64,000 nucleotides of DNA from Butyricicoccus porcorum. Its GTDB lineage: Bacteria > Bacillota > Clostridia > Oscillospirales > Butyricicoccaceae. The position numbers and the translations under genes were made by a program. Position 1 is the first letter of the stretch, and each line of letters starts with the position of its first letter. Below, one piece after another: positions 42,750 through 51,364 of the stretch. The DNA is taken from NCBI RefSeq assembly GCF_002157465.1, contig NZ_NHOC01000010.1, positions 62,001-126,000 of the forward strand, in the 5' to 3' direction. Below the pieces are notes generated by a model. It saw nothing but the letters and a program-made list of their open reading frames with translations. It made no database searches and was not told the origin of the DNA.

Positions 42750-44622
42750 GTTGCATGGCCTCCAGACATGTCGCGGCAATCCCGTTGCCGTCCAGGTGGT
42801 AATATTCATAAATCCGGCTTACGGCGCCCTGTGGGGCAAAGGTATCACCGGTGTTGCATAATCGGATCCAGCGCGTCGCAATACCACTCCGCGCCAGTGT
42901 TTCTGCCAGCGCCTGTCCCATGCCGCCCGCATGGACAACATCCTCGACAACGGCAACACGGCCGCAGTCTGCAATGCGCTGAAGCAGTCCCGCAGAAAAA
43001 TCAGCTGTTAAGTCGTTCAACTTTACAACAGCAGAAATCACGTTATTTTTGTTCAAAATCTCAGCTGCTTCGAGCGTTTGGTTAATCATCGTGCCGTATG
43101 ACACCAGCACAATATCTGTTCCCTCACGCAGGCAGGCATCCGGGCCTTCGCTGTGATCCTCCGTATATGCCCCCTCGCCGCCGCGCGGATAACGCAGCGC
43201 GATCGGGCCGGACAGATGCGCCACAGCACTGCGCAGCATACTGCGCAGCTCAGCAAAGCTCGCCGGTGCAAGCAATGTCATGCCGGGAATCTGACGGAGA
43301 AAGCCAACATCAAATACGCCGTTGTGCGTCGCGCCGTCCTCTCCAACGATACCTGCACGGTCAATGGCCAGCACCAACGGAATATGGTCGATCGCAACGT
43401 CGTGAATGAGCTGGTCATAGGAACGCTGCAAAAATGTCGAATACAGCGCGCAGACCGGGCGCATCCCCTGCTTTGCCATGCCAGCGGACATTGCTACGGC
43501 ATGTTCTTCTGCTATGCCGACATCAAAAAAGCGGTCGGGATATCGCTTGGAAAACGCCGACAGTCCCGTGCCGGATGGCATTGCCGCCGTCACTGCACAA
43601 ATTTTTGGATTCTCCTGCGCGAGCTTCACCAGTTCCGCCCCAAAGACCGCCGAAAAGTTCGGCGCGGATTTTTTCAGCGGCAGACCGGTTTCAACGTCAA
43701 ATTTGGAGACACCGTGGTATTTCTCCGGCTTCTGCTCGGCATAGGAATATCCCTTGCCCTTGCGTGTCATCACATGGATGAGCACCGGCTTGTTCATTTC
43801 CCTCGCGGACTGGAACAGCTGGCACATCGCCAACACATCATGGCCGTCAACCGGCCCGAGATAGGTAAACCCCATTTCCTCAAACATTGGGCTGGGCAGC
43901 ACGACGGATTTTACAGCACGCTTGGATCTGGAAATCAGATTCACTGCGCCTTCGCCGCCCGGAATGTGGCCGAGCGCCGTCTTGACATCCTTCTTCATCT
44001 GAAGATAATGGGGACGGACACGCAACCGGCTCAGATGCCGGCTCATTGCGCCGACATTTTTGTCAATCGACATATTGTTGTCGTTGAGCACGACGATCAA
44101 CGGCTCCCCACTGCCGCCGGCAGAGTTGAGCGCCTCATATGCCATGCCGCCGGTCAGTGCGCCATCACCGATGACAGCGACAACAGAATAGTCTCTGTGC
44201 TGTAGTGTGCGGGCGTGCGCCATGCCCAGCGCAACCGATACAGAACCGGATGCATGTCCGGTGATGCAGGGGTCGTGCGGCGATTCCTCTGGCTTCAGAA
44301 AGCCGGACATACCGCCGAACTGGCGCAGCGCATCAAACCCCGCACGCCGTCCGGTCAACAATTTATGGGTATAGCACTGGTGGCCGACATCGAAAATCAG
44401 CCGGTCTTCCGCTGTGTCAAAACAGCGGTGCAATGCAACAGTAAGCTCGACAACGCCCAGATTGGACGCAAGATGCCCTCCTGTTTGGGAGACATGCTCG
44501 AGCAGGAACTGCCGGATTTCCGCGCACAGCTCATCCAGATTCTCCTTCGACATCGTTTTGATCGCTGAGCAGAGATCTTCGCGGTCCAGCAGACCGTACC
44601 GTATATGATTTTGATTTTCCAT
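42718..44622 (-). CDS. dxs: 1-deoxy-D-xylulose-5-phosphate synthase
   Basis: 634 residues from ATG 44622 with AGGGA five bases upstream; a further upstream ATG in frame is weaker. Thiamine-diphosphate enzyme: GDGALTGGMAYEALN...LNDNNMSI motif, transketolase-type pyrimidine domain (GIAEEHAVAMSAGMA) and C-terminal domain. First step of the MEP isoprenoid pathway. Confidence 0.95.
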   Translation of the reverse strand: MENQNHIRYGLLDREDLCSAIKTMSKENLDELCAEIRQFLLEHVSQTGGHLASNLGVVELTVALHRCFDTAEDRLIFDVGHQCYTHKLLTGRRAGFDALRQFGGMSGFLKPEESPHDPCITGHASGSVSVALGMAHARTLQHRDYSVVAVIGDGALTGGMAYEALNSAGGSGEPLIVVLNDNNMSIDKNVGAMSRHLSRLRVRPHYLQMKKDVKTALGHIPGGEGAVNLISRSKRAVKSVVLPSPMFEEMGFTYLGPVDGHDVLAMCQLFQSAREMNKPVLIHVMTRKGKGYSYAEQKPEKYHGVSKFDVETGLPLKKSAPNFSAVFGAELVKLAQENPKICAVTAAMPSGTGLSAFSKRYPDRFFDVGIAEEHAVAMSAGMAKQGMRPVCALYSTFLQRSYDQLIHDVAIDHIPLVLAIDRAGIVGEDGATHNGVFDVGFLRQIPGMTLLAPASFAELRSMLRSAVAHLSGPIALRYPRGGEGAYTEDHSEGPDACLREGTDIVLVSYGTMINQTLEAAEILNKNNVISAVVKLNDLTADFSAGLLQRIADCGRVAVVEDVVHAGGMGQALAETLARSGIATRWIRLCNTGDTFAPQGAVSRIYEYYHLDGNGIAATCLEAMQHEKETGRPSV

Positions 44623-44659
44623 TATCCCTGAATCCAATCCATATCAGGCAAATGCCTGC

Positions 44660-45265
44660 TTATTTTTTCCACGAAAAAAAGGCCAGCAGGCGGCCGACGA
44701 GAAAAACAATATCCTCACTGCGTGAAATACCCAATGTTTTTCCGACTGCCTTGCCGCCAATTGTCAGCGAAGCGACACAGCCTGTGATCGCAAGCGAAAG
44801 CAGAACCGACCGCAGGTCTGCCGCGTTATTCGTCAGATGTGTAATAATGACTGCGCTCGTTGCGCCCGAAATAATGCCGGAAATATCGCCAACAACGTCA
44901 TTGCAGAAGCTGCCGACCTTTTCCGCATTGCGTACGATCCAAATCGCCTGCTTCGCGCCCGGCACCTTCCGCGCCGCCATCGAGTGAAAACGCTTTTCCG
45001 ACGAGGCCGTGGACGCCACGCCGATGATGTCAAAGATGATGCCGAAGCCGATGAATGCGAGCAGAATGACAAATGCCACAATATTGCCCACATTCTCCAG
45101 CGCACGCTGCGAAAGATACGACATGGTGACCGACATAAAGAAGCTGACCACACTGATGGTCACAATCCATCGGACATTCACGCCGCCACTCTGTTTGTTT
45201 TTTGTTTTTTTCTTCGGTTTGCCGGAATCACTGTCCAAGTGACCTGACCTCCATTTATCGTTCAA
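44660..45265 (-). CDS. Conserved membrane protein of unknown function
   Basis: 201 residues with a basic N-terminal tail (KKKTKNK) and about four hydrophobic segments. Starts at TTG 45265 with a strong AGGAGGG (45274-45280) eight bases upstream; no ATG or GTG fits. The middle contains SSEKRFHSMAARKVPGAKQAIWI. I recall similar proteins being named as CorB/CNNM-like in automatic annotations, but no metal-transport motif is obvious. It precedes dxs in the same direction. Confidence 0.62.
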   Translation of the reverse strand: MNDKWRSGHLDSDSGKPKKKTKNKQSGGVNVRWIVTISVVSFFMSVTMSYLSQRALENVGNIVAFVILLAFIGFGIIFDIIGVASTASSEKRFHSMAARKVPGAKQAIWIVRNAEKVGSFCNDVVGDISGIISGATSAVIITHLTNNAADLRSVLLSLAITGCVASLTIGGKAVGKTLGISRSEDIVFLVGRLLAFFSWKK

Positions 45266-45482
45266 TTTTGTTGCCCTCCTGAGAAAGAAGAGGCAATCTT
45301 AACGGCTTTCGGGCACATTAAGATGTTTATATCATACCATAAACAAAAATTTTGTCAACCGACCATTCCCCGCTCCCCATGAAGCCCGGCATCCGTCCCG
45401 TCGCCCTGTTCCCGCGCACATGGCGAAGTGTGGAAAAGCAATCAATTTGCGATTCCATCCGCGCACCCCGGCAAGACACACA

Positions 45483-45511
45483 TTGCATTCCGTGTCCCTC
45501 CATGTTATAAT
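45483..45511 (+). promoter_or_regulatory. Promoter of the cobalamin-riboswitch locus
   Basis: TTGCAT (45483-45488), 17-nt spacer, TATAAT (45506-45511); predicted start near 45518, followed by the riboswitch. Confidence 0.82.
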
Positions 45512-45562
45512 ACACACTATAATCGTCTGGGGCAGTTCCGGACGTGAACCAAAACAATTGAA

Positions 45563-45750
45563 TCAAAATAATCGGTGCCTCTGGTTTTGTGCCAGAGGGT
45601 AAAAGGGAAACAGGTGTAAATCCTGTGCGATCTCGTCACTGTAATGGGAAAGGATAAAGCAAATGTGCTTCGGCACAGCCACTGACAACATTGTTGGGAA
45701 GGCTGCTTTGTACGATGATCCCTGAGTCAGGAAACCTGCCGGTTATTTGG
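45563..45750 (+). promoter_or_regulatory. Cobalamin riboswitch
   Basis: Conserved landmarks in order: GGTGCC, AAAAGGGAA, GGTGTAAATCC, CTGTAATGGG, GCCACTG, TTGGGAAGGC, GATGAxxCC-type stretch and AGTCAGGAAACCTGCC (the B12 box). Adenosyl- or methylcobalamin binding should promote the downstream terminator and switch the locus off. Confidence 0.95.
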
Positions 45751-45830
45751 TACAGGAATGGTATATTCCAGATCACGAGGTATTGATCGTACCGTTTTGC
45801 CGCTGCATATGGCAGTGGTTTAATCGTATT

Positions 45831-45870
45831 GCTCTTTACCTGGCTTAAGGGAAAGAGCTTTTTCTTTTCT
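45831..45870 (+). terminator. Riboswitch-controlled terminator
   Basis: GCTCTTT (45831-45837) pairs with AAAGAGC (45852-45858) with further inner pairs, then a T-rich tract; it lies between the cobalamin aptamer and the first gene. Confidence 0.8.
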
Positions 45871-45949
45871 CCCGCCGGTAGAGGGGTATGTAGTTTCTGT
45901 ACTTTTATTGTATCCAATTGTTTGGAAACTTTAAAAGGAGGGTCATAGA

Positions 45950-46960
45950 ATGAAGAAATTGACCGCTTTACTGCTTACCCTTTCGGTAACAATCACAATG
46001 CTGCTGGCCGGATGCTCCTCGTCCAGCTCGGGCAGCACAGCCGACACCGGCTCGGCAAATGCTTCTGCTGATACCGGTTCTGCTGCTACCGCAGTCAGTG
46101 AAGAAGATGAGGAGAACTACAATACCGGTGATGCTTCGCTGGACAATGTCCGCAATCAGGATGACATCGGTGAAAACGAGCTTCTTGTCCTCAGCTTCGG
46201 CACCAGCTTCAACGACAGCCGTCGCCTGACCATCGGTGCAATCGAGAATGATCTGGAAGCAGCTTTCCCGGATTATTCTGTCAGAAGAGGCTTTACCGCA
46301 AACATTGTTATCAACCATGTTCAAAGGCGCGATGGCATCCTGATTGACGATGTTGATGCGGCACTGAACCGCGCCGTGGATAACGGTGTCAAAAACCTGG
46401 TCGTACAGCCTACCCATCTGATGGACGGTCTGGAATATCAGGAGCTGGTGGACAAGGTCGCTGAATATTCGGATGCATTTGACAAGGTTGCATTTGGCAA
46501 GCCGCTCCTGACGAGTGATGACGACTTTGCAAGAGTAGAAAAGGCAATCACAGAATGGACGAAGGAGTATGACGACGGCGAAACCGCAATCTGCTTTATG
46601 GGTCACGGCACAGAAGCGGAATCCAATCAGGTCTATCAGAAGATGCAGGACAAGCTGACGGCCGATGGCTATAAGAATTACTTTGTCGGCACTGTCGAAG
46701 CAACGCCTTCTCTGGACGATGTACTGGCAGCTGTAAAAGCAGGCAATTACAAGCGTGTTGTATTGCAGCCGCTGATGGTCGTAGCCGGCGATCATGCCAA
46801 CAACGATATGGCAGGCGATGAAGAGGGTTCGTGGAAAACCATATTTGAAGACGCAGGCTATGAGGTTGAATGCGTGCTTCACGGTCTGGGCGAAAACGAG
46901 GAAATCCGTCAGATTTACATCGACCATGCACAGGAGGCCATTGATTCTCTGAATCAGTAA
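45950..46960 (+). CDS. cbiK: Lipid-anchored sirohydrochlorin cobaltochelatase (CbiK type)
   Basis: 336 residues. A lipoprotein signal (lipobox LLAGC at residues 18-22) and a Ser/Asp-rich linker (about 23-70) place the enzyme outside the membrane. The chelatase domain keeps the three catalytic/metal residues: His219 (CFMGHGTE), Glu250 (GTVEATPS) and His282 (AGDHANND), with the spacing expected for CbiK (31 and 32 residues). Cytosolic CbiK inserts Co2+ into sirohydrochlorin; extracytoplasmic CbiK is known from Desulfovibrio, where it is linked to tetrapyrrole uptake. First gene under the cobalamin riboswitch. Confidence 0.88.
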   Translation: MKKLTALLLTLSVTITMLLAGCSSSSSGSTADTGSANASADTGSAATAVSEEDEENYNTGDASLDNVRNQDDIGENELLVLSFGTSFNDSRRLTIGAIENDLEAAFPDYSVRRGFTANIVINHVQRRDGILIDDVDAALNRAVDNGVKNLVVQPTHLMDGLEYQELVDKVAEYSDAFDKVAFGKPLLTSDDDFARVEKAITEWTKEYDDGETAICFMGHGTEAESNQVYQKMQDKLTADGYKNYFVGTVEATPSLDDVLAAVKAGNYKRVVLQPLMVVAGDHANNDMAGDEEGSWKTIFEDAGYEVECVLHGLGENEEIRQIYIDHAQEAIDSLNQ

Positions 46961-46979
46961 GTCGAAATCACAATCGTAT

Positions 46980-47013
46980 GGGACGGTTCGGAGCATTTCG
47001 AGCCGTCCCTTTT
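46980..47013 (+). terminator. Intercistronic hairpin with short T-run
   Basis: 11-bp stem (46980-46990 with 46999-47009, one G-T pair) followed by four T, between cbiK and the next gene; probably partial termination or mRNA stabilisation. Confidence 0.6.
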
Positions 47014-47029
47014 GAAAGGTAAGAACAAA

Positions 47030-47929
47030 ATGAAAAAGAAATTTCTTTCTGTTATGGCTGCACTGACACTGGTGCTGTCCCTTCTGTCCGGCTGTGGCGC
47101 AGATTCCAGTGCTGACACCTCCGGCTCTGCCGATACAGGCTCTGCCAGCAGCCAGGTTGCCTCCGCATCGGAAATGGTAAAACCGGAGCAGGTTGTGGAG
47201 GACGATATGGAGCCTGTTCCCGGCAGCGATGTAAAAGACGGCGTATATCAGGTCACAGTGGACTCCAGCTCCTCTATGTTCAATATCACCAGCTGTGAGT
47301 TAACTGTCCAGAACGGCAACATGACTGCTGTCATGACGATGGGAGGCACCGGTTACCTGTATGTCTTCATGGGCACCGGAGAAGAAGCCGCACAGGCGCA
47401 GCAAAGCAGCTATATCCCCTTTGAGGAAAACGAAAAAGGAGAACACACCTTCACCGTTCCGGTAGAAGCACTGGATGCGGGCATTGACTGTGCAGCATTC
47501 AGCAAAAACAAGGAAAAGTGGTATGACCGGACACTGGTCTTCCGTGCAGACTCCCTCCCTGCCGATGCCCTTTCCAACAACGCGATAACGACACCGGAAA
47601 GCCTGAATCTGGAAGACGGCACCTATTCGATTGATGTCTCGCTGGAAGGCGGCTCTGGCCGTGCAAGCGTGGAATCTCCGGCAACACTGACCGTCGCAGA
47701 TGGAAATGTGACGGCTAAAATCATCTGGAGCAGTGCCAATTATGATTATATGAAAGTGGATGGAACTCAATTCAATTGTCTGAATACAGAAGGCAATTCT
47801 ACGTTCGAGATTCCTGTGACCGGATTTGATTACAAGATGCCGGTTTCCGCAGATACGACCGCCATGAGCACGCCGCATGAAATCGAATACACGCTGTACT
47901 TCGATTCCTCAACCCTTCAGAAAAAATGA
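47030..47929 (+). CDS. Two-domain surface lipoprotein of the corrinoid locus
   Basis: 299 residues from ATG 47030 (AAAGGTAAG upstream; the in-frame TTG at 47012 is rejected). Lipobox LLSGC, then a Ser/Ala-rich linker to ~60. Two tandem domains of ~110 residues follow, each opening with DGxYxVxV and containing a T-V-x-N/D-G-N-x-T-A strand (domain 1 about 67-170, domain 2 about 195-295), each with an aromatic YxY/YDYMKV patch. The pattern recalls NEAT-like ligand-binding beta sandwiches, so it may bind a tetrapyrrole and hand it to the ABC importer (inference). I cannot name the family. Confidence 0.7.
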   Translation: MKKKFLSVMAALTLVLSLLSGCGADSSADTSGSADTGSASSQVASASEMVKPEQVVEDDMEPVPGSDVKDGVYQVTVDSSSSMFNITSCELTVQNGNMTAVMTMGGTGYLYVFMGTGEEAAQAQQSSYIPFEENEKGEHTFTVPVEALDAGIDCAAFSKNKEKWYDRTLVFRADSLPADALSNNAITTPESLNLEDGTYSIDVSLEGGSGRASVESPATLTVADGNVTAKIIWSSANYDYMKVDGTQFNCLNTEGNSTFEIPVTGFDYKMPVSADTTAMSTPHEIEYTLYFDSSTLQKK

Positions 47930-49086
47930 TGCAGCATAGAAAACAGCGGCGGTTGGCAGCTGTTCTGCTTTTCTTTTTCTGTCTTCCTCTCCTGTCCGGC
48001 TGCGGCTCCGCAGCATCGGATTCTGCAAATAACCGGGCAGACCGGAAGCCCACTGGCAGCATGCACTTGGAATATGCCAGCCAGTTTCAGGTGGAGTATT
48101 ATGCCGGCGGCTATTCCCTCATTACCATCGGAGATTCCGACCGGTATCTGCTCGTTCCGGAGAATGGAACAGTTCCCGACGGTGTGGACAGCGACATTAC
48201 TATCCTGCAACAGCCGCTGGAAAACCTGTACGTAGCGGCATCCTCTGCCATGGATCTGTTCAGCGGATTGCAGTCGTTAGACAGCGTCCGTATGACGAGT
48301 ACCAAGCTGGCAGACTGGTGCCTGCCCGAAGTTCAACAGGCAATCCAGCAGGAGAAAATTCTGTATGTTGGAAAATACAATACACCGGACTATGAAACCG
48401 TGTTATCGGAAAACTGTGGGCTGGCAATTGAATCCACCATGATTTATCACAACCCGGAAACCCAGGAACAGCTGGAAAGTCTGGGCATTCCGGTCATGGT
48501 GGAGCGTTCGAGCTATGAATCCCACCCATTGGGACGCATGGAATGGATCAAGTTGTATGGCCTGCTTCTCGGCAAAGTCGACGAAGCGGAGGCATTTTTC
48601 GATGAAAAAGTTTCCCAACTGGACAATATCCTGACCGGTGACAGTACTGGTAAAACCGTAGCATTCTTTTATATCAGCTCCAGTGGATATGTCAATGTAC
48701 GCAAGCCCGGAGATTATATTTCCAAAATGATCGAACTGGCGGGCGGAACCTATATTCTCTCCGCGGAGGATTTGAATGTGGACGAAAATGCGCTGTCCAC
48801 GATGAATATGCAGATGGAGGCATTTTACGACGCTGCGCGCGATGCCGACTACCTTATTTATAACAGTACCATTGATGGGGAACTGGATACCATTGAGCAA
48901 CTGCTGCAAAAGAGTGAACTGCTGGCGGATTTCAAAGCTGTTCAACAGCACAATGTATGGTGCACAGAACAGAATATGTTCCAGCAGACCACCGGAGCTG
49001 CTGATATGGTATCCGATTTGCATGCCATTCTTACCGGTGAGGCAGACGCTGTCGACCAACTTACTTTTTTACACCGTTTGAAGTGA
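47926..49086 (+). CDS. ABC transporter substrate-binding lipoprotein (BtuF/FhuD class)
   Basis: 386 residues. Signal peptide with lipobox LLSGC; class III binding protein with two lobes joined by a helix (LYGLLLGKVDEAEAFFDEKV). Family members bind corrinoids, haem or siderophores; the riboswitch and cbiK point to corrinoids. Its start overlaps the previous stop (ATGATG), with little ribosome-binding site, so it depends on translational coupling. Confidence 0.85.
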   Translation: MMQHRKQRRLAAVLLFFFCLPLLSGCGSAASDSANNRADRKPTGSMHLEYASQFQVEYYAGGYSLITIGDSDRYLLVPENGTVPDGVDSDITILQQPLENLYVAASSAMDLFSGLQSLDSVRMTSTKLADWCLPEVQQAIQQEKILYVGKYNTPDYETVLSENCGLAIESTMIYHNPETQEQLESLGIPVMVERSSYESHPLGRMEWIKLYGLLLGKVDEAEAFFDEKVSQLDNILTGDSTGKTVAFFYISSSGYVNVRKPGDYISKMIELAGGTYILSAEDLNVDENALSTMNMQMEAFYDAARDADYLIYNSTIDGELDTIEQLLQKSELLADFKAVQQHNVWCTEQNMFQQTTGAADMVSDLHAILTGEADAVDQLTFLHRLK

Positions 49087-49099
49087 CAGGAGGTGCACA

Positions 49100-50119
49100 A
49101 TGAAACAAACCCGTTGTCTGCGGTATCTGGCCGGATATATTGTACTGGCCGCGCTCCTGCTGCTTCTGTTTCTGTTGAACCTCAATGCGGGCAGCGTCCA
49201 CTTGTCCGCCGGACAAGTGCTACACATTCTGTCGGGAGAACAGACAGACCATACGGCAATTATCTGGGAGATCCGCCTGCCCCGTATGCTGGCGGCAGCT
49301 ATTTTGGGCGGTGCACTGTCTGTTTCCGGCTTTCTGTTGCAGACCTTTTTTGCCAATCCAATTGCAGGCCCGTTTGTTCTGGGTATTTCCTCCGGGGCCA
49401 AGCTCGTTGTTGCACTGGTCATGATTTTTGCTCTGGGACAAGGGATTGTCCTGAACTCAGCTGCATTGATTGTTGCCGCCTTTGTCGGTTCGATGATCTC
49501 GATGGGATTCATACTCCTGATTTCCAATCAGGTAAAGAAAATGTCCCTGCTGGTTATCAGCGGCGTGATGATCGGCTATATTTGTTCCGCCGTCACGGAT
49601 TTTGTCGTTACCTTTGCCGATGATTCCAATATTGTCAATCTGCACAACTGGTCGATGGGCAGCTTTTCCGGCATGAACTGGAGCAATCTGCGGACAATGA
49701 CAGTGGTCGTATTTATCTCCCTGCTTCTCACCTTCCTGCTTTCCAAACCGATGGGCGCATATCAGCTCGGAGAAATGTACGCGCAGAATATCGGGGTAAA
49801 TATCCGACGGTTCCGTATCGAACTGATTCTGTTGTCCAGCATCCTGTCCGCCTGCGTCACGGCATTTGCCGGACCGATCTCCTTTGTCGGAATTGCTGTG
49901 CCCCATCTGGTAAAGAGCCTGTTCCGCACAGCAAAACCAATTCTGATTATTCCGGCGAGCTTTTTGGGCGGTGCCGTGTTCTGCCTGTTCTGTGACCTGC
50001 TTGCCCGAACGACGTTTGCGCCCACAGAGCTCAGCATCAGTTCAGTAACTGCCGTCTTCGGTGCTCCGATTGTCATCTGGATGATGCTGCACCGTGGCGG
50101 CAAAACGCAGAAGGGGTGA
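49100..50119 (+). CDS. FecCD/BtuC family ABC transporter permease
   Basis: 339 residues, about 10 TM segments. Family motifs: RLPRMLAAAILGGALSVSGFLLQTFFANPIAGPFVLGISSGA split across TM2-3 and GPISFVGIAVPHLVK near the cytoplasmic loop contacting the ATPase. AGGAGGT precedes the ATG. Imports the ligand delivered by the preceding lipoprotein. Confidence 0.92.
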   Translation: MKQTRCLRYLAGYIVLAALLLLLFLLNLNAGSVHLSAGQVLHILSGEQTDHTAIIWEIRLPRMLAAAILGGALSVSGFLLQTFFANPIAGPFVLGISSGAKLVVALVMIFALGQGIVLNSAALIVAAFVGSMISMGFILLISNQVKKMSLLVISGVMIGYICSAVTDFVVTFADDSNIVNLHNWSMGSFSGMNWSNLRTMTVVVFISLLLTFLLSKPMGAYQLGEMYAQNIGVNIRRFRIELILLSSILSACVTAFAGPISFVGIAVPHLVKSLFRTAKPILIIPASFLGGAVFCLFCDLLARTTFAPTELSISSVTAVFGAPIVIWMMLHRGGKTQKG

Positions 50120-50126
50120 CGGAAAT

Positions 50127-51254
50127 ATGAAAGAAGCCATTCTTCACACAAAGCAGCTGACTGTCGGATATAACAAAAAGCCACTGATTCACGGCATCGA
50201 TATCTCCGTATGCCCGGGACAGATTCTGACACTGATCGGGCCGAATGGCGCCGGAAAATCCACAATTTTGAAAAGCATTACCCGCCAACTGGAACCGGTT
50301 GCGGGAACGGTGTGGATCGGAGACAAACCACTCCACCAGATAAAGGAGCAGGAACTCGCGCGAACGGTGTCAATCATGATGACCGGTTGGGTTGAGCCGG
50401 AGCTGATGCGGTGCGAGGAAGTCGTGGAATCCGGACGTTTTCCCTATACCGGACGTCTGGGTATTTTGTCAGACTACGACCACAAACAGGTTGCAGAAGC
50501 AATGGAACTGGTGCATGTGACCGAACTTGCCGACCGGAATTTCAATTGTATCAGCGACGGACAGCGGCAGCGTGTCATGCTGGCACGTGCAATCTGTCAG
50601 GAGCCGGATATTCTGGTGTTGGACGAACCGACCTCATTTCTGGATATCCGGCACAAGCTGGAGTTGCTTTCCATTTTAAAAGACCTGGTGCGGCAGAAAA
50701 ATCTTGCTGTCATCCTGTCACTGCATGAACTGGATCTGGCACAAAAGATTTCCGATTTCGTCGTTTGCATCAAAGACGACCACATTGACCGCTATGGACC
50801 ACCGGAAGATATCTTTACCGGTACCTATATCCGCGATCTGTATCGTGTAAACCGCGGCAGTTATAATGAATTTTATGGGTCTCTGGAGCTGGATGCACCG
50901 CAGGGAGAGCCAAAGGTTTTTGTCATCGGCGGCGGCGGTACAGGCATCCCCATTTACCGCAGGCTCCAGCGGCGTGGCATCCCGTTTGTAGCCGGTATCC
51001 TGCACACCAATGATCTGGATTATCCAATTGCGCAGGCACTGGCAGCACAAATCATCGAAGAGCAAGCATTTGAGCCAATCAGTGAAGCCACATTCCATCG
51101 GGCGGAAGAAAGTATACGCCAGTGCAGTACCGTTATCTGCTGTCTGGAACAGACCGGAACCATGAACCGCAGAAATGGGCAGCTGATGGAACTGGCCAAA
51201 CAGCGCGGCTGCCTGCTGTCAGCTGCGGAATTTTGTGAACAGAATTGCATATAA
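50127..51254 (+). CDS. ABC transporter ATPase with extra C-terminal domain
   Basis: 375 residues from ATG 50127 after GGGGTGA (the earlier frame runs into the permease). Residues 1-255 are a FecE/BtuD-type ATPase: Walker A GPNGAGKST, signature ISDGQRQRV (Asp in place of the usual Gly), Walker B ILVLDEPTSFLD. Residues ~260-375 form an additional Rossmann-like domain starting VFVIGGGGTGIPIYRRLQRR with SDAVICCLEQTG-like end. Such extensions occur in some predicted corrinoid ATPases; function unknown (possibly sensing or a nucleotide/corrinoid site). Confidence 0.88.
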   Translation: MKEAILHTKQLTVGYNKKPLIHGIDISVCPGQILTLIGPNGAGKSTILKSITRQLEPVAGTVWIGDKPLHQIKEQELARTVSIMMTGWVEPELMRCEEVVESGRFPYTGRLGILSDYDHKQVAEAMELVHVTELADRNFNCISDGQRQRVMLARAICQEPDILVLDEPTSFLDIRHKLELLSILKDLVRQKNLAVILSLHELDLAQKISDFVVCIKDDHIDRYGPPEDIFTGTYIRDLYRVNRGSYNEFYGSLELDAPQGEPKVFVIGGGGTGIPIYRRLQRRGIPFVAGILHTNDLDYPIAQALAAQIIEEQAFEPISEATFHRAEESIRQCSTVICCLEQTGTMNRRNGQLMELAKQRGCLLSAAEFCEQNCI

Positions 51255-51298
51255 AACCACGATCCATTCTCCATGGCGGAGAGTGGATCGTGGTTTTT
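51253..51298 (+). terminator. Terminator of the corrinoid locus
   Basis: Long stem (AAAACCACGATCCA...TGGATCGTGGTTTT, loop ATGG) ending in TTTTT; overlaps the last codons of the ATPase gene. Confidence 0.9.
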
Positions 51299-51364
51299 CT
51301 CATTGTCGTGTATTTTTACCTGATATGTCATGCGCCGATAGAAAAAGGTCTGAAAGCGCATACT

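Noticed and set aside
41373-43085. 570-residue plus-strand frame across nadK, tlyA and dxs
   Set aside because: Crosses three real leftward genes and has no recognisable domain.
45327-45566. 79-residue minus-strand frame over the riboswitch promoter
   Set aside because: Overlaps a promoter and aptamer, no ribosome-binding site, no family.
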